Assembly (NCBI GenBank): GCA_026873275.1
Contig: JANTUC010000003.1
Location: 2,976,001 to 3,040,000, forward strand
Length of the DNA stretch: 64,000 bases
Source: Pseudopithomyces maydicus
Lineage: Eukaryota; Ascomycota; Dothideomycetes; Pleosporales; Didymosphaeriaceae
Direction of reading: 5' to 3'
Shown piece by piece: positions 10,535 through 22,347 of this stretch. Each line of letters begins with the position of its first letter. Position 1 is the first letter of the stretch. The translations under genes were made by a program, and so were the position numbers. Under the pieces are notes generated by a model that saw only the letters and a list, made by a program, of their open reading frames with translations, was not told the origin of the DNA and searched no databases.

Positions 10535-11894
10535 GATAGGATGTATAGGGTTCGCGTAGGTTGATTTAGCTCATAATATTACCCTTGAACGCGAAAGAGT
10601 GATAACCCGCCTTTTCCCAAAGTCTTTCTTGACCCTATTAAATGTGCTTGAATCAAAAGACACGTGTGTGTTCGTGATCATGGCAGTAGATTGTGCCCCA
10701 AAATCTAATGATGGAGATGCTCACACGCGCCGTGCGCTCGTGGAGTTGGTGAAAATAGTCGGGCGTAAGGCGTATATAGCCAATCCTTCCGGCAGGGAAT
10801 GCGGACCCATATTTGTCAGCACGATGAAAGCCGGTGATTCCAAATAACTAGAGACTGTGAAATTCTCAATGACATATTCATTTGGATGGTTATCGATTAA
10901 TGTGGTTAAAATCTTTCTCAAGCTCGAATGAATGTGCACGTTGAGAAGTGATGTAGCAGTGCTGCTAACTGATGTTCAACAGAGAAGTACTGAAGGTAAG
11001 ATAAGAGTATTAACACTGCCACCGCCTTTTTTCATCACTGCGCACTACCTTGGTAGAGTCTCCGGATGATTACCTGGCCATATCCCGTATGAATCGTGTA
11101 CCGCGCTGTATGTCTGCCTTGGAGTCTGGAAAAATCTCACACCGATTGAATGAAGGTTTTGTGCAGTCTCAAGGAAATTGGGTGTAGTAATATTCCGATA
11201 ATTCAATGTTTTCCCTTGCGTTCGACGGTTCTTTTTGGACAGTATCACTACTGTAGCTTTCTGGCTGCGCTTTGATAACACATCAGTGTTCTGATTAGGG
11301 CATTCTTTCAAAAATTTCTGTACGCACTGACACTGTGACAAGTGGCTTGTATTAGCAGCAACTCACATAATACTCTAAGCCAACTGAGGAAATGAATTCG
11401 CGACCTAGTTATATACATGGCGAGTGCTCACGGTGTATCACTGCTTTTAATGCTCAGTCCGAAGACCGGATTTCCCCAGGCCAACGGTGATCCTCACAGC
11501 AGAGGATACGAGTTTACATCCAGTAGGAGGGTAGAATGAAGTGAGTGAAGATTACAGTCCGTGATGCGCCGGAGCTTCAGTACAGGTCCGTACTTTGTAC
11601 AGTTTCTGAACTGTGCCACCCCATGTGGTTGGTTCTGAATTAGAACTAAGTGGCTATCTACAATGTCCGAAAGTTCTATCGATGCTCATTTGGGATGGGT
11701 ATATAATCTCCCAAAGGTACCGAGTAATAGATCCAGGTACACAACTTCAATTTCATCCACTCTCATTAACTCTCATTTTCACTGATTCTTTTTCATTCAT
11801 TTCGCGCCAGTCACTCGTTGATCGATTGAAGGTGCAGTCTTTCATTGATGAAATAAACTGGTAGTCATTCGTTGAGCGATTGAAACACAACAAA
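10535..11894. other. Intergenic region between NADAR gene and secreted protein
   Basis: No supported ORF. Repeated TCATT/CTCATT tracts precede the start at 11895. Both flanking genes are on the plus strand. Confidence 0.5.
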
Positions 11895-13259
11895 ATGCGT
11901 GCTGGAAATATATTGCTGGCCCTTACCGCCAGCATCCTTCTTAGCACTGCAGATATTGTTCACAATAGACACGCAGACTATCGGAAGCCGAAGTTTTTGG
12001 CTGAGGCGAGTAGAACTGACTTTCCAAGCACGATTAACATCTCGGATGCAATCTTGTCCCAGGGTCTTGTCCACGCTTCGGCGGGTGTAGCACTCGAGGC
12101 ACAGTCAGTTGACTCGGGAAGCTTGGAGAAAAGAAGGGGAAGAGGTGGGAGAGGCGGGAGGGGTGGAAGGGGCGGTAGGGTCAAGAAGACCAGGCCGAGG
12201 AAGCAGAAGAGACCCCCACAGAAGAAGAAAACCACACGGAAAAAAACAACACAGGGTACAAAGCCGACGAAGAAGAAGAATACGACACAGAAGAAAAAGA
12301 ACACAACAACGAATAAGAAGCCGACAACAAACAAGAAGCCGACGCAGAAGAAGCCTGCAAAAGCCTGCCCGGCTTCCAACGCGAAGGGCAAAGGCAAAAC
12401 GGGCAAAGGCAAAATCGGGGCCCGTGAACTCGATTTTGCCTTTAATGAAACACAATCTCTTGTCGGCCGTGCAACTACTCGTTCAAAAACCGCAGATCAA
12501 TGCGCAAGGCCAAAATGTCGTGCACATCCACGCAGGGTCGGAGAAGACCCATGCATAGAGCACAAGAATCATCCCCTATTTAAGCCCTGCTACCCACCTA
12601 GCAAGTTCACTGAGCAAGTAAGTTACACATTTTTACCATGCTTTGACAGCCTTGTTCACCTTTCGATAGTTCTTTCGTCGTGAAGCACGCCGCAGGCCAA
12701 GGCCCAATAAATGTCTCTTCTACACCAATGGTTTGTCCGACCAAGCGCAAGTGTACGGTAGGAGGCACCGCCTAACAACTATCTGGGTATGTATCTATCT
12801 TTTTAGTCTGCTGCTCACACTTCCTACATGATGTAAACTAACTTGGGCCTGTAGGACATTTGGCGTGGCCCATTGATGAAATGGCAGCCATCTCATCTGG
12901 ATAATCCTATGCGGTGCATTATCGCGGACAATATTCCCCTAGGATCGGGCAACAGAAACCCAATCCGACAGAAGTACTTCTCAACTATGTCTGCAACTAT
13001 GGCCTCCATGTGCAGCGGTAAAGTCACGGTCATGGACATGAATATCAAGGCAGGTTCAACCGGACGAGTAAAGCAAGCCGGTATTTGGGGCGAGTCAGAA
13101 TTCCCGCGGTTAAGGAAGGAGGGAAGGACCACTTCAATCGATGCGATTGGAGAGTACAAAAACACTGCCACATCAATCACATGGGGAAATTGGTGGACGC
13201 CAGATAGGAACGTATGGGGTAACGAGGACTCGAAGCCCGCACAGCTCGTGAATCAGTAA
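11895..13259 (+). CDS. Secreted RGG/Lys-rich protein with ADP-ribosyl cyclase-like C-terminus
   Basis: Exons 11895-12617, 12670-12786 and 12855-13259 give 414 residues; both introns are phase 0 with GTAAGT/GTATGT donors. Residues 1-20 form a signal peptide (MRAGNILLALTASILLSTA). LEKR at 77-80 is a Kex2-type site, immediately followed by RGG repeats and a Lys/Thr/Asn-rich tract to about 155. The C-terminal domain (about 240-370) has CLFYTNGLS at 256, TTIWDIW at 277-283, YFSTMSATMASMCSGKVTVM at 321-340 and GESEFPRL at 359-366. By eye this order and spacing match the ADP-ribosyl cyclase/CD38 family, with Glu362 at the position of the catalytic Glu and Phe322 where CD38 has an active-site Trp. 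That assignment is inference; secretion is well supported. It could be an effector or an antimicrobial or competition protein. Confidence 0.75.
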
Positions 13260-14134
13260 GAGAAAAGCTTTTTGTGGGCTTTTAGATAGTCACTCTTCAG
13301 ATAGATTGTTTTCTTTTAGACTCAATACTTATTGTTCAATGGTTTATAAAATCCATCCAGTTGTGTTGCATTATATGTTTTCTTCTCAATACCTATACGT
13401 ATATGCGGAGATGGAATCTGAGGACCAGTTCTTCATTCATGGGAAATTCTATAACTTTCAGAAACATGTGCTCTTTAAGTATACAGGAGGTTATTATCTT
13501 CTCCCGGGCCTTGTGCATATTGCGCGCATATCGCATTGACAGCTATCACAGCGTGCTTACTCATTGGCCCCCACGGCCGGGAAATACCCAGGTGGAAGGA
13601 CAGCCTTCGGGACCATAGTTCGCCGCCGACAGCCTTGCACCGGTTGGTCGAGCTCTTATCTTCGTTTGCCTTTTTAATCTAAAAATTCTAAGAAGGGCAA
13701 ATTTGACCTCTTTTTCCTGGTCGCGCGGCTTGACTAGAACAACCCCTTTGAATAAACCCGCCATTATTTGCTGATGTCCCTTAGTAATCACGCATCATGT
13801 TGCCTCGACTTGGGTTCAATAGGTTTGGTTGATGTCACCGAACAGAAACAAGAATTTTGTTCCGTCATTAAGCTGAGAGCGGTAGCCTTGGTTGGCTGTG
13901 GGCGTGCTATGTAACATCTATCTATCGTTATTTCCCCGCACGCAGGGTTGTGATGTATCAGCCATCAAAGGTTATAAGGCTTGTGCGCACTTGGCTAACT
14001 CTTGACTGTAAGCCTCATAACCCTTCAAGAACTCTTATTGATCTCTTTAAACGACGAGATACCACCTCCCCAAGAGGACTGCGTGGGCAAGGCCACTTTT
14101 GAATTTAAAGCACACTTCTTGGAGATTCAATAAG
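13260..14134. other. Intergenic spacer
   Basis: No supported gene. Short open frames at 13306-13618 overlap each other and show no family features. Confidence 0.5.
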
Positions 14135-16212
14135 ATGGAATCCGAAACATCTGCAACGAAAGAGGTAAAACGTTCCTTGATACAAGCGCCTCAAGATCAA
14201 CCAACAAAAAGGTGGAACAAGTTTGGCTGGTGGTGGGAGACGATTGCTATACTTATCTCCATCTCATTCATGGCAGCCATTGTCGCGGTTTTAGCAGCCA
14301 TTGACAAGAAGCCACTGCCTCAATGGAGGTATAAGAAGCCTGTACCCAACGTTGTAGTATCCATTTTATCTACAGTCGCCAAGTCTGCGCTGCTCTTTCC
14401 CCTAGCAGAATGTCTTGGACAGCTTAAGTGGGTATACTTTGAGAACAAAGCGAAGCCGTTGAATTATATGCAAGTCTTTGATGGGGCGAGTCGAGGACCA
14501 TGGGGATCATTCCTATTCCTCTTGTAGGTCAAGGGCAAGGCGATCCTAGCCTCCCTCGGCGCTGTCGTGATGATCCTGGCATTGTCTTTTGATCCCTTTA
14601 CACAGCTTGCGTAAGTGTACTTCCAAAAATTTTAACATCATGTTCGAGACCCTAATCAAATTCCACTGATAGAATCGATTATCATGTCCAACAAGACCGC
14701 TCCACGAACGAAACTGGGCACCTTTCCGTATCTCGCAATTGGCTAAATGGATATGCGGGCAACCTTAAAGACAACAATGCAGACTACAATCGTACGTTTA
14801 ATGAGATTTATCGTGACTCAATTAGTTTATATTGACTCTTGCCAGTCTATATACCAGCCACAGCGGGTGTCTTTAACGCCTTAGGCAATGAAGATTACGC
14901 GCCGTCGCCAAACTACGAGTGCCCCAGCTCTGACTGCCGGATTAATGATGTATCAATGTTAGGCATATGCTCTAAATGCGACACCCAACCCGCTTTGGGC
15001 TCGAACTTTAACAGTTGCAATATTTCATTCCTTGAAAGAATGACAAATTGTCTGAATAGTCAGCCCAATAAGTATTCGACGTACCAAGACTTCTCTGAGG
15101 CACTAAAAGATCTTCCACACGTTTCGGCAGATCATATTTTGACCATGCAGTGTGAGCAAGATTACGGCGACTTTCCAAACGTCTCACTTTCCTTGAATGC
15201 GACGGAGGATACTTCGATACGCCCACTGCTAGGACCACTGTGGCTCAAAGGTGTGTATAACATGCTTCAAGAAGCCCAAATGGTGAGACACTCCAGCGGC
15301 ATAAGTGTACCTAAAAACGATACTGATCTCGTGCGAAACGCAACACTAAAAGTATGCTTCTATGATACGCTTCCTAGAGTTACAAATAATCCGACACTCA
15401 GTCTGGCTAAAGCATCATGCTTTTCTTCTACTACAGACCTCACGTTATACACGGATATACTGAAAGTTGGCCAAATTAACGGCACCGTGGAAACGTGTCA
15501 ACTGCAACTTTGCGAAAAGCATTACGATTCAATCAGCATTCAGAGCGGCACCAAAGGTTATACCGGCCTAACAGAAAGTAATCTCATACTTGATAAGTCT
15601 GATAATGGCAGAATGTATGCCAGAGCAGACTCCGATGCCAAAACGGAGTACAACATACACTACGATGCATTACTCGACATGAGAACCCGGTTTAACCAGA
15701 TCGCCTCTACGTTGCAAAATTCGCAGGACTCGAAAGACTTGCAAGATTTGAATCTGCTAAACTCGGTGCTGAGGCCAACGAATCGCACCAAGGGGACTGC
15801 ACTTGACAACTTCCCGGTTTTGTTTAATCGCTTCGCCGACGTGCTTACCTCCGTCATACAATCTTCTGGAAATCCGGACACGGACAATGTCACGATGGAG
15901 ACTTGGGTCGGCGTTACGCACGTCCACGTTATATGGCCATATATGACGGTACCCTTGTTCATTGTGCTGTTCTCGGCGCTGTTTTTGGTGATATCCATCA
16001 TCGGGAGTAGGAACAAGGCTTACCTGCTGAAGACCTCATCGCTGGCGGTTATGTACCACGGGATCAATGCGAGTGACTGGGTGCACGGGCCTAGTGACGC
16101 TCAAGAAGGCCTGCGTGAGAAGACGACGGAGAGCGGCTTGATACAAGACAGCAAGAAGATGAACGCGGTGTTTATTTACGATGAGGATCGCATGAGGTTG
16201 AAGAAAGAGTGA
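14135..16212 (+). CDS. DUF3176 membrane protein with an in-frame TAG
   Basis: Exons 14135-14610, 14673-14791 and 14846-16212. Introns have GTAAGT/ATAG and GTACGT/CCAG boundaries and matching phases. The product would be 653 residues if the TAG at 14525-14527 is decoded. The N-terminus has the DUF3176 signature: a WWWETIAILISI membrane helix near residue 32, KPLPQW, AECLGQLKW and FDGASRGPWGS, then LASLGAVVMILALSFDPF after the TAG. The family usually has LLW at the TAG position, so TGG to TAG is the simplest reading. A large lumenal or extracellular region with several N-x-S/T sites follows, then a C-terminal helix near 559-586 (MTVPLFIVLFSALFLVISII). Function of the family is unknown. Downstream frame is fully intact, which argues against old decay. 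Confidence 0.75.
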
Positions 16213-19198
16213 GTATCTTGATATTTTCCAAGGTTGGCTATCTATTATGTGGTCGCGCGCCTAATGGTCTTGCTACACTATTCTCATGGATTTTGTATCC
16301 ATCGGTTGGTTTTTGGTGGCGGGATCATTATCCCACGGGTATGAGAGACTTACAATTTTCTCCCATTCATTGGTATCAACAATCCTGAGCTGGTATATTG
16401 ATATTCAATGGTGTTCTGATCCAGTATCACAATCCACCAGGATGACTTGCTCCTGCTCAACAAACTCATTCTTCTGTGGAGAAACGCTGCTTGCGTGGTG
16501 TGATCTAAAGACTTTAACATGGCGGTGCAAGCCGTGAAGAGAAAGTGGTTGCGAGCGAGGGGAATGTTACAGGGTTTTTTATAGACGTGCTTGTATATGG
16601 TTGGATTTTCTAGGGCTGATGGTAGGGGGAGTGACGGATTTAAGGGAGAGGAAGTCTTATGTTTTTTTTTGCTTCTTGAGAAAGGAGCAGCTGAGTATGG
16701 AGCTGACTAGATGGAAATAGCAGAGCTGTTATATCTGTAATCGGTTGGCTCGATGGAGCTTGGGACTTTGCCTTTGCAGAGGAAGTGGGGAAGTGGGCAG
16801 GGGCAATAGTGCTGGGGGAGACGATATAGGGTTTATAGATCTGATTACGGAGCTCAGCTGGGAGTTAAAGAAATTTAGGGGAGAAGGTTAGCGGTGGGTT
16901 AGATTGGCTCCAGCATTTGGGATTAGGGGAGTTGGGGTAGGAGCATCTGTAGGAAAGACTGTCTTCGTATATTTAAATGCTTGGATGTTTGAGTGTCGTC
17001 GAGGTAAAATGTATTTTCGCTCCAGAGGATGTTGTTTGCGTTTTCTATTAAAATTGTGCCCATCGTGTCTTAAGATAATACTTCTACGACCGACAACGTT
17101 ATAAAATATATCAACCGCATTATCCGTGCACATTAGATGGTTTCTAAAGAATAACCACCAAAATTTGTCTTCGCTCCACGCTTGAGGTGGAGAAAGGTCA
17201 ACTAGCATCGGTGTGATAAGGAAGAGATAGATATAGCAGTGAATACGAAAGCGGGATAAAAGGTTAGAAATTGGTAAGCAGAGGTGTCCTAGCTTCCTGA
17301 TACGAGGGAAATGATAGGCGAGGGGATGATTAGCATGTAGCTTGTTGCTACTCATTTCGATATTTTACCTCGCAGCACAATAGCAAGCCACTTCAATAGC
17401 AACAGTCCAAGTCTGTTAAAAAAAAAAATAGAACACAAAGAGCGTTGTGCACCAAGCAAAGAAGAGAGAGCTGCCCGAACCCTAGATACGTGCCCTGGGC
17501 ATGATAGAGCCGAATTCGGATACTATATAGATGCTACACTATACCATACGCCAACACCTCTCTGTCCAATTAGCGGTGCGCAGGTATTCTGGACCAAGTG
17601 CAGAGAAACCCTAGTGTGGCACATGGGAAAAAGGCGCACGGGGAAGATTGCATTTAGTCTTGTACATACCTCTAGTCTATGTACTTCCAAAGGCAGCTTG
17701 CCAGCCTCTACATAAATACAGTACTGGTACATACGTGAACGGGACGGCGCGACCGTATGTGTGCCAGGGAGCTAAAAGGCCGCCGAAACAGTCCAAGATA
17801 AGCGCATCGAGATGTACACATACCGTGCGTTTGATAGTGCGTTCCACACTGTAGCCCCGGACCCAGCTTTGTGCGAGATCGGTGAGGACCAGACCATTCC
17901 GCATGGGTGGGTTGGATTGCGTCGCGACGTCCACCTAAAATTAGCCTCACGTGCCTGCCCGGCAACCTGGAACCTTTGCAAATGGACCCTGTGAGCGGGG
18001 ATCACATTGTATCTGTGTAATGTACGACCGCACCATCATCGGCGCCAAACGGCGGGGGGAGAACCTCCAACACACCACACCCCACACCCGCGCTGTTGAG
18101 GTGTCGGCTGCGGTGTCAGCTCGATGTGGCGGCAGCGCGCTGTCGGATGCTGTGCTGTGCTGCGCTGCGCTGTGCTGTGCTGGACTGGACTGGACTGGAC
18201 TGCAAGCACACCACCGGAACGCGGCATGACATGTCGCAGCTTCATCTCGTCTGTATGTACCTGTACCTGTACCTGTACCTGAACCTGTACCTGCACCTGT
18301 GGCCCCCCGATCCGAGGAGAGACGACGCATGTCATGTCACCCCTGGTCTGGGTATCGCAGCGTCTTCGCCATGGCAGCGGTCCGCTTTTACCCATGCCAT
18401 GCCACCATGTGGATACTGGGCGGCTTACAAGTTCGCATTTGCAATAGCAGGCCCATGCGACGGTGCGCGGCGGCCGCGAGGATGACTGTCGAGTCGACGA
18501 TAGCATAGCCATGGCGTTTCGATAGCCTACCGGAGATGATGTGATAGATAACAGCAGAGGGTGAGGAGAGGCGACCTCCTCCCCTCCCCTGGGGTACTCC
18601 GCATCGCATGTCGGCAGCCTCCGCCTTCCTGTTCGAGCGCCACCGAGACGACGACGCTGCATCCAGCCAGCACAGGGACAGCACAGGGACAGCTACGACG
18701 CCGGAATGGCGACGCGTGAAGCGCGCCACGGGACCTCCGCACACCTGGATGTGGGCGTGGCGACGCACCCCACCGCACGCACCGGGGGCAGCACTACACT
18801 ACCTGTGAGCGGTGCGGTGCAGCACGCGCTGTTCACCAGCACCCCTGGCTGCGCTGCCTGGCTTCCATCCCGGCGGCGACGTGTGCGGATCCCGGCTAGG
18901 CTGCTCCTCGTCCATGGGGGCTTGAACGAAAAGTTGACGCGGATTGGGCCGCCTCAAACGGCGAGACCAATTTTCAAAAAGTCGCCAAGCCCACCGAGCA
19001 AACCCTTATCTCCTGGGGCGGGATGCCCTGGGTGCACACAGAACCACACTTAGTTGCATCCGCTGATTTAAATAAATGGTGCCGCCCTCGCTGGCTGGAG
19101 GCCCTGCGTAGATCACAGATCACAGATCACCCCTCAACTTTTGTCCTCGTTTTGATCGAGGACCCTCTCCGCGCTGCCTGCCGAGTGCGATTTTCAAG
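16213..19198. other. 3-kb gene-poor region
   Basis: No gene supported. A 155-codon minus-strand frame at 16888-17355 shows no domain. From about 17.9 kb the DNA is GC-rich and full of short repeats, including TGCTG/TGGAC runs near 18140-18200 and CCTGTA units near 18257-18300. The right end is the promoter of the purine permease gene. Confidence 0.5.
18257..18300. repeat. (GTACCT)n hexamer repeat
   Basis: About seven tandem GTACCT units with occasional substitutions. Confidence 0.8.
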
Positions 19199-21306
19199 AT
19201 GGGCTGGGTTGAGAATACGAACGCTGCTGTTGCGAGATCAGCAGTTGGGCGCTGGTTCCGCCTCGATGGCTCACAACATGTGAGTTTGCGCTTTGCTTTG
19301 CGCCCGGAAAAATTTCGTGCTGACTGGTTTACCTAGCCCAAGACACGGACGGGGAGTTATTTCTTCACCGAGATAAGAGCTGGACTGGCTACGTTTTTCG
19401 CAATGGCGTACATCATTGCGGTCAACTGTACGTGGTGTGGAGTCTGAATCTGACTCTGAATCTGAGTCTTAATCTGAGGACTACGACGCCCTGTGCTGAC
19501 ACTTGCCCCCAGCATCCATCACCTCAAATACAGGTGGAACATGTGTCTGCCCGCCGGAACACATGGACGACCTGTGCGATACCTACGAGCCGTACCTGTT
19601 CTGCGTCCAGGAGATTAATCGCGATCTGGTCACTGCGACTGCGGCCATCTCGGCGCTGACTTCGTTCTGCATGGGGCTTTTGCCAACATGCCTATTGGGC
19701 TTGCCCCGGGCATGGGTCTCAATGCGTATTTCACTTACACCGTCGTTGGGTACCACGGATCAGGTACGTCGCATCTAGCGCCATCACCCGTTTTGGTACT
19801 CCTCGCCAGGATGCTACTGTAGCTGCAAGCATCCTGGTGGCGTGGCCGTGGTGGTACGAAATGCTTTTTGGGAAGGCATACTAATTGCTCTTACAGGAAT
19901 GGTGCCCTACGAGGTTGCACTGACGGCTGTCTTTATGGAAGGCTTCATTTTTGTTGCGCTGACCCTTTTGGGCTTTCGACAGTGGCTTGCAAGGTTAGTA
20001 GATAGTCTCACCGTTTATGGTTGAAGGGGCAGATTGCAATTGTGCTCGTCCCTTTCCGATGCCAGACGCCACCCGCAAAGGAAGTTTTGCTGACATTCCC
20101 ATCTAGGGCGATTCCGGCTTCGATCAAATTGGCTACCGGTGTGGGCATTGGGCTTTACCTGACCATCATCGGTCTCAGCTATTCAGCCGGTATTGGCGTC
20201 ATCACTGGCGCCAAGTCGACGCCTCTTGAGCTCGCCGGCTGCGTCAACACGCCGGATCAGTTCGATGCGGATGGAATTGCTTGCCTGGGTTCCTACAAGA
20301 TGCGGAACCCGTCCATGTGGATCGGAATCTTCTGCGGTGGTTTCCTGACGGTCATGTTGATGATGTACCGCGTCAAGGGCGCCATCATCGCCGGCATCCT
20401 GCTTGTATCCATCATTTCGTGGCCCCGCTCGACATCCGTCACCTACTTCCCGCACACGCCGCTTGGCGATTCGTCTTTCGACTTCTTCAAGAAGGTGGTT
20501 ACCTTCCGGCCCATCAAGCACATCCTGGGTGCTCAAAAGTGGGACATTTCCGGACACGGCGGACAGTTTGCGTTGGCCTTCATCTCCTTCCTCTACGTGG
20601 ACATTCTGGACTGCACGGGTACGCTGTACTCGATGGCGCGGTTCGCGGGGCTGATCGACGAGCGCACCCAGGATTTCGAGGGCAGCTCCATCGCGTATTC
20701 GATCGATGCTCTGGGCATCTCCATCGGCAGTCTCTTCGGCACTCCCCCGTTACCGCCTTCATCGAAAGCGGTGCTGGTATCAGTGAAGGAGGCAAGACTG
20801 GTCTAACCGCCATGACGACGGGCTTCTGCTTCTTCATCGCCGTCTTCTTCGCGCCCATCTTCGCATCCATTCCGCCGTGGGCCACGGGCTGCACGCTCGT
20901 CATCGTCGGCTGCTTGATGGCATCGGCGGCCAAGGACATCAACTGGCGGTACATGGGCGATGCGATCCCGGCCTTCCTAACCATCACCATCATGCCATTC
21001 ACCTACTCGATCGCGTACGGCATGATTGCGGGCATCGTCTCCTACACCATCATCAACACGCTCGTGTGGGTCATCGAGAAGGCGTCCGGCGGGCGCCTGG
21101 TACCCGAGTACAAGGAAGAGAAGGACGTGTGGACGATCCCTGGGGGTCTTGCCCCGCCGTGGTTCTCCCGCATGCGTCGCGGCAAGCGGGATTTCTGGCG
21201 CAGCGACGACGAGACGGATGGGGTGGCTGCCGGGGTGGTGAGCGAGCGCAAGAGCGAGACTAGCGAGGGGCCGGTGGATGAGAGCAAGGGTCCCAAGGTG
21301 GCATAG
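19199..21306 (+). CDS. AzgA-like purine (hypoxanthine/guanine/adenine) permease, two frame breaks
   Basis: Exons 19199-19279, 19337-19427, 19513-19763, 19897-19993 and 20107-21306, about 573 residues once frame is kept. The start MGWVENTNAAVARS, SYFFTEIRAGLATFFAMAYI and TATAAISALTSFCMG near the N-terminus, ALTAVFMEGFIF in exon 4, and SPVTAFIESGAGISEGGKTG are hallmarks of AzgA-type NCS2 transporters, which carry purines with protons across the plasma membrane. There are 12-14 helices. Frame is lost twice by one missing base: in the T run at 19678-19681 (family GLFANMPIGLAPGMGLNAY lies in the next frame) and in the C run at 20744-20748 before SPVTAFIES. Both sit in short homopolymers and conserved protein continues on each side, so sequence error is likelier than pseudogenisation. 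Confidence 0.85.
19441..19478. repeat. TCTGAA-type hexamer repeat in an intron
   Basis: Imperfect units of TCTGA(A/C/G) fill much of permease intron 2 (19428-19512). The reverse-complement motif recurs at 22106-22165. Confidence 0.7.
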
Positions 21307-22347
21307 ACAGACAGACGGACGGATAGAATGGCTCGAGACGCGTTGGATAGAGGGGCGATGGATCACGGGTGCGTTGGGGGCTGTGGAGATGCTTTGATTT
21401 TTATCTAATGGCGCTGTACGAGTAGAGTATTTGGTACAGTCGGTTTGAGCTGTATGTCTGTCGGACGAAAAGGATTGGGAGATACCCTCGCTTTGAGAAT
21501 TGAGTTTTGTTTATTTGGTTGGCCATTGACCATTGACCAGAGCTGTGTCCCGTCCCCCTAGCGGATGCATCATACGACGCCTGTCAGCTCAGCTCACGGC
21601 GTGCACGTAAGGAGGTAGGCTGGTGTTCGGAGAGCGAACACCAAGAGAGACCGGGGATCGGAGGCCCGGTGGCGTGGACCGGCGATGCAAGGTTCCGTCT
21701 CGCCTCGGCTGGGCTGAAGCGTGACCCCTCCGCCTGGCTCACCAACATGCACGTCGACGCATAAGTACATACATGCACCCACCCTAGTCCCTACCTACAT
21801 ACATACATACATACCTAGACCTGTCGTCGCGGGGCTGTCCACTACCTGACTCTTACCCGAGCCTTTATTTTTTTAGAAAAAAAAATCACGAATTCGTCCT
21901 CACGCCCCGCCCCGCCAGCGATTGCGCCCTACCTACATAGGCCAAGGAATTGAGGGGCAACCTAACGCTGTGGCTAGTGCGTGCCTGAGCTGATTGCAAA
22001 AGATTACGGAGCACACCACGCGCATTCGGGTGGAGCGGGTACCCCCGGCACCGGCTTACCAAGGGATTTGAATTGTGTGCGTACGACGGATTGCCATTGC
22101 CAGAAGATTCAGATCCAGACTCGGATTCAGATTCAGATTCAGATTCATATTCATACTCAGATTCACCCATCCATTTATTATCTGTCCATCTACGAGCGTC
22201 GCGCGCACGCACGCAAAAGCCGCCTAATCGCTCGCCCGCCCGCTCGCTCGCCCGCACACCACACCACACCACACACACCCAAAGACGCATTCCACCCCTC
22301 CACGCGATTGCCCCTGGACCTCAGTCGCCACCTGCGCCCAACTCATC
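21307..22347. other. Intergenic region between permease and RIB3
   Basis: No gene supported. It contains short ACAT microsatellite runs near 21795-21815 and a GATTCA repeat near 22106-22165, then a C-rich leader before the RIB3 ATG. Confidence 0.5.
22106..22165. repeat. GATTCA hexamer repeat
   Basis: About ten imperfect tandem GATTCA units about 200 bases upstream of the RIB3 start. Confidence 0.8.

Noticed and set aside
11978..12412. Minus-strand Phe/Val-rich ORF
   Set aside because: Complement of the Lys-rich codons of the secreted protein.
16888..17355. 155-codon minus-strand ORF
   Set aside because: No recognisable domain, promoter or codon signature.
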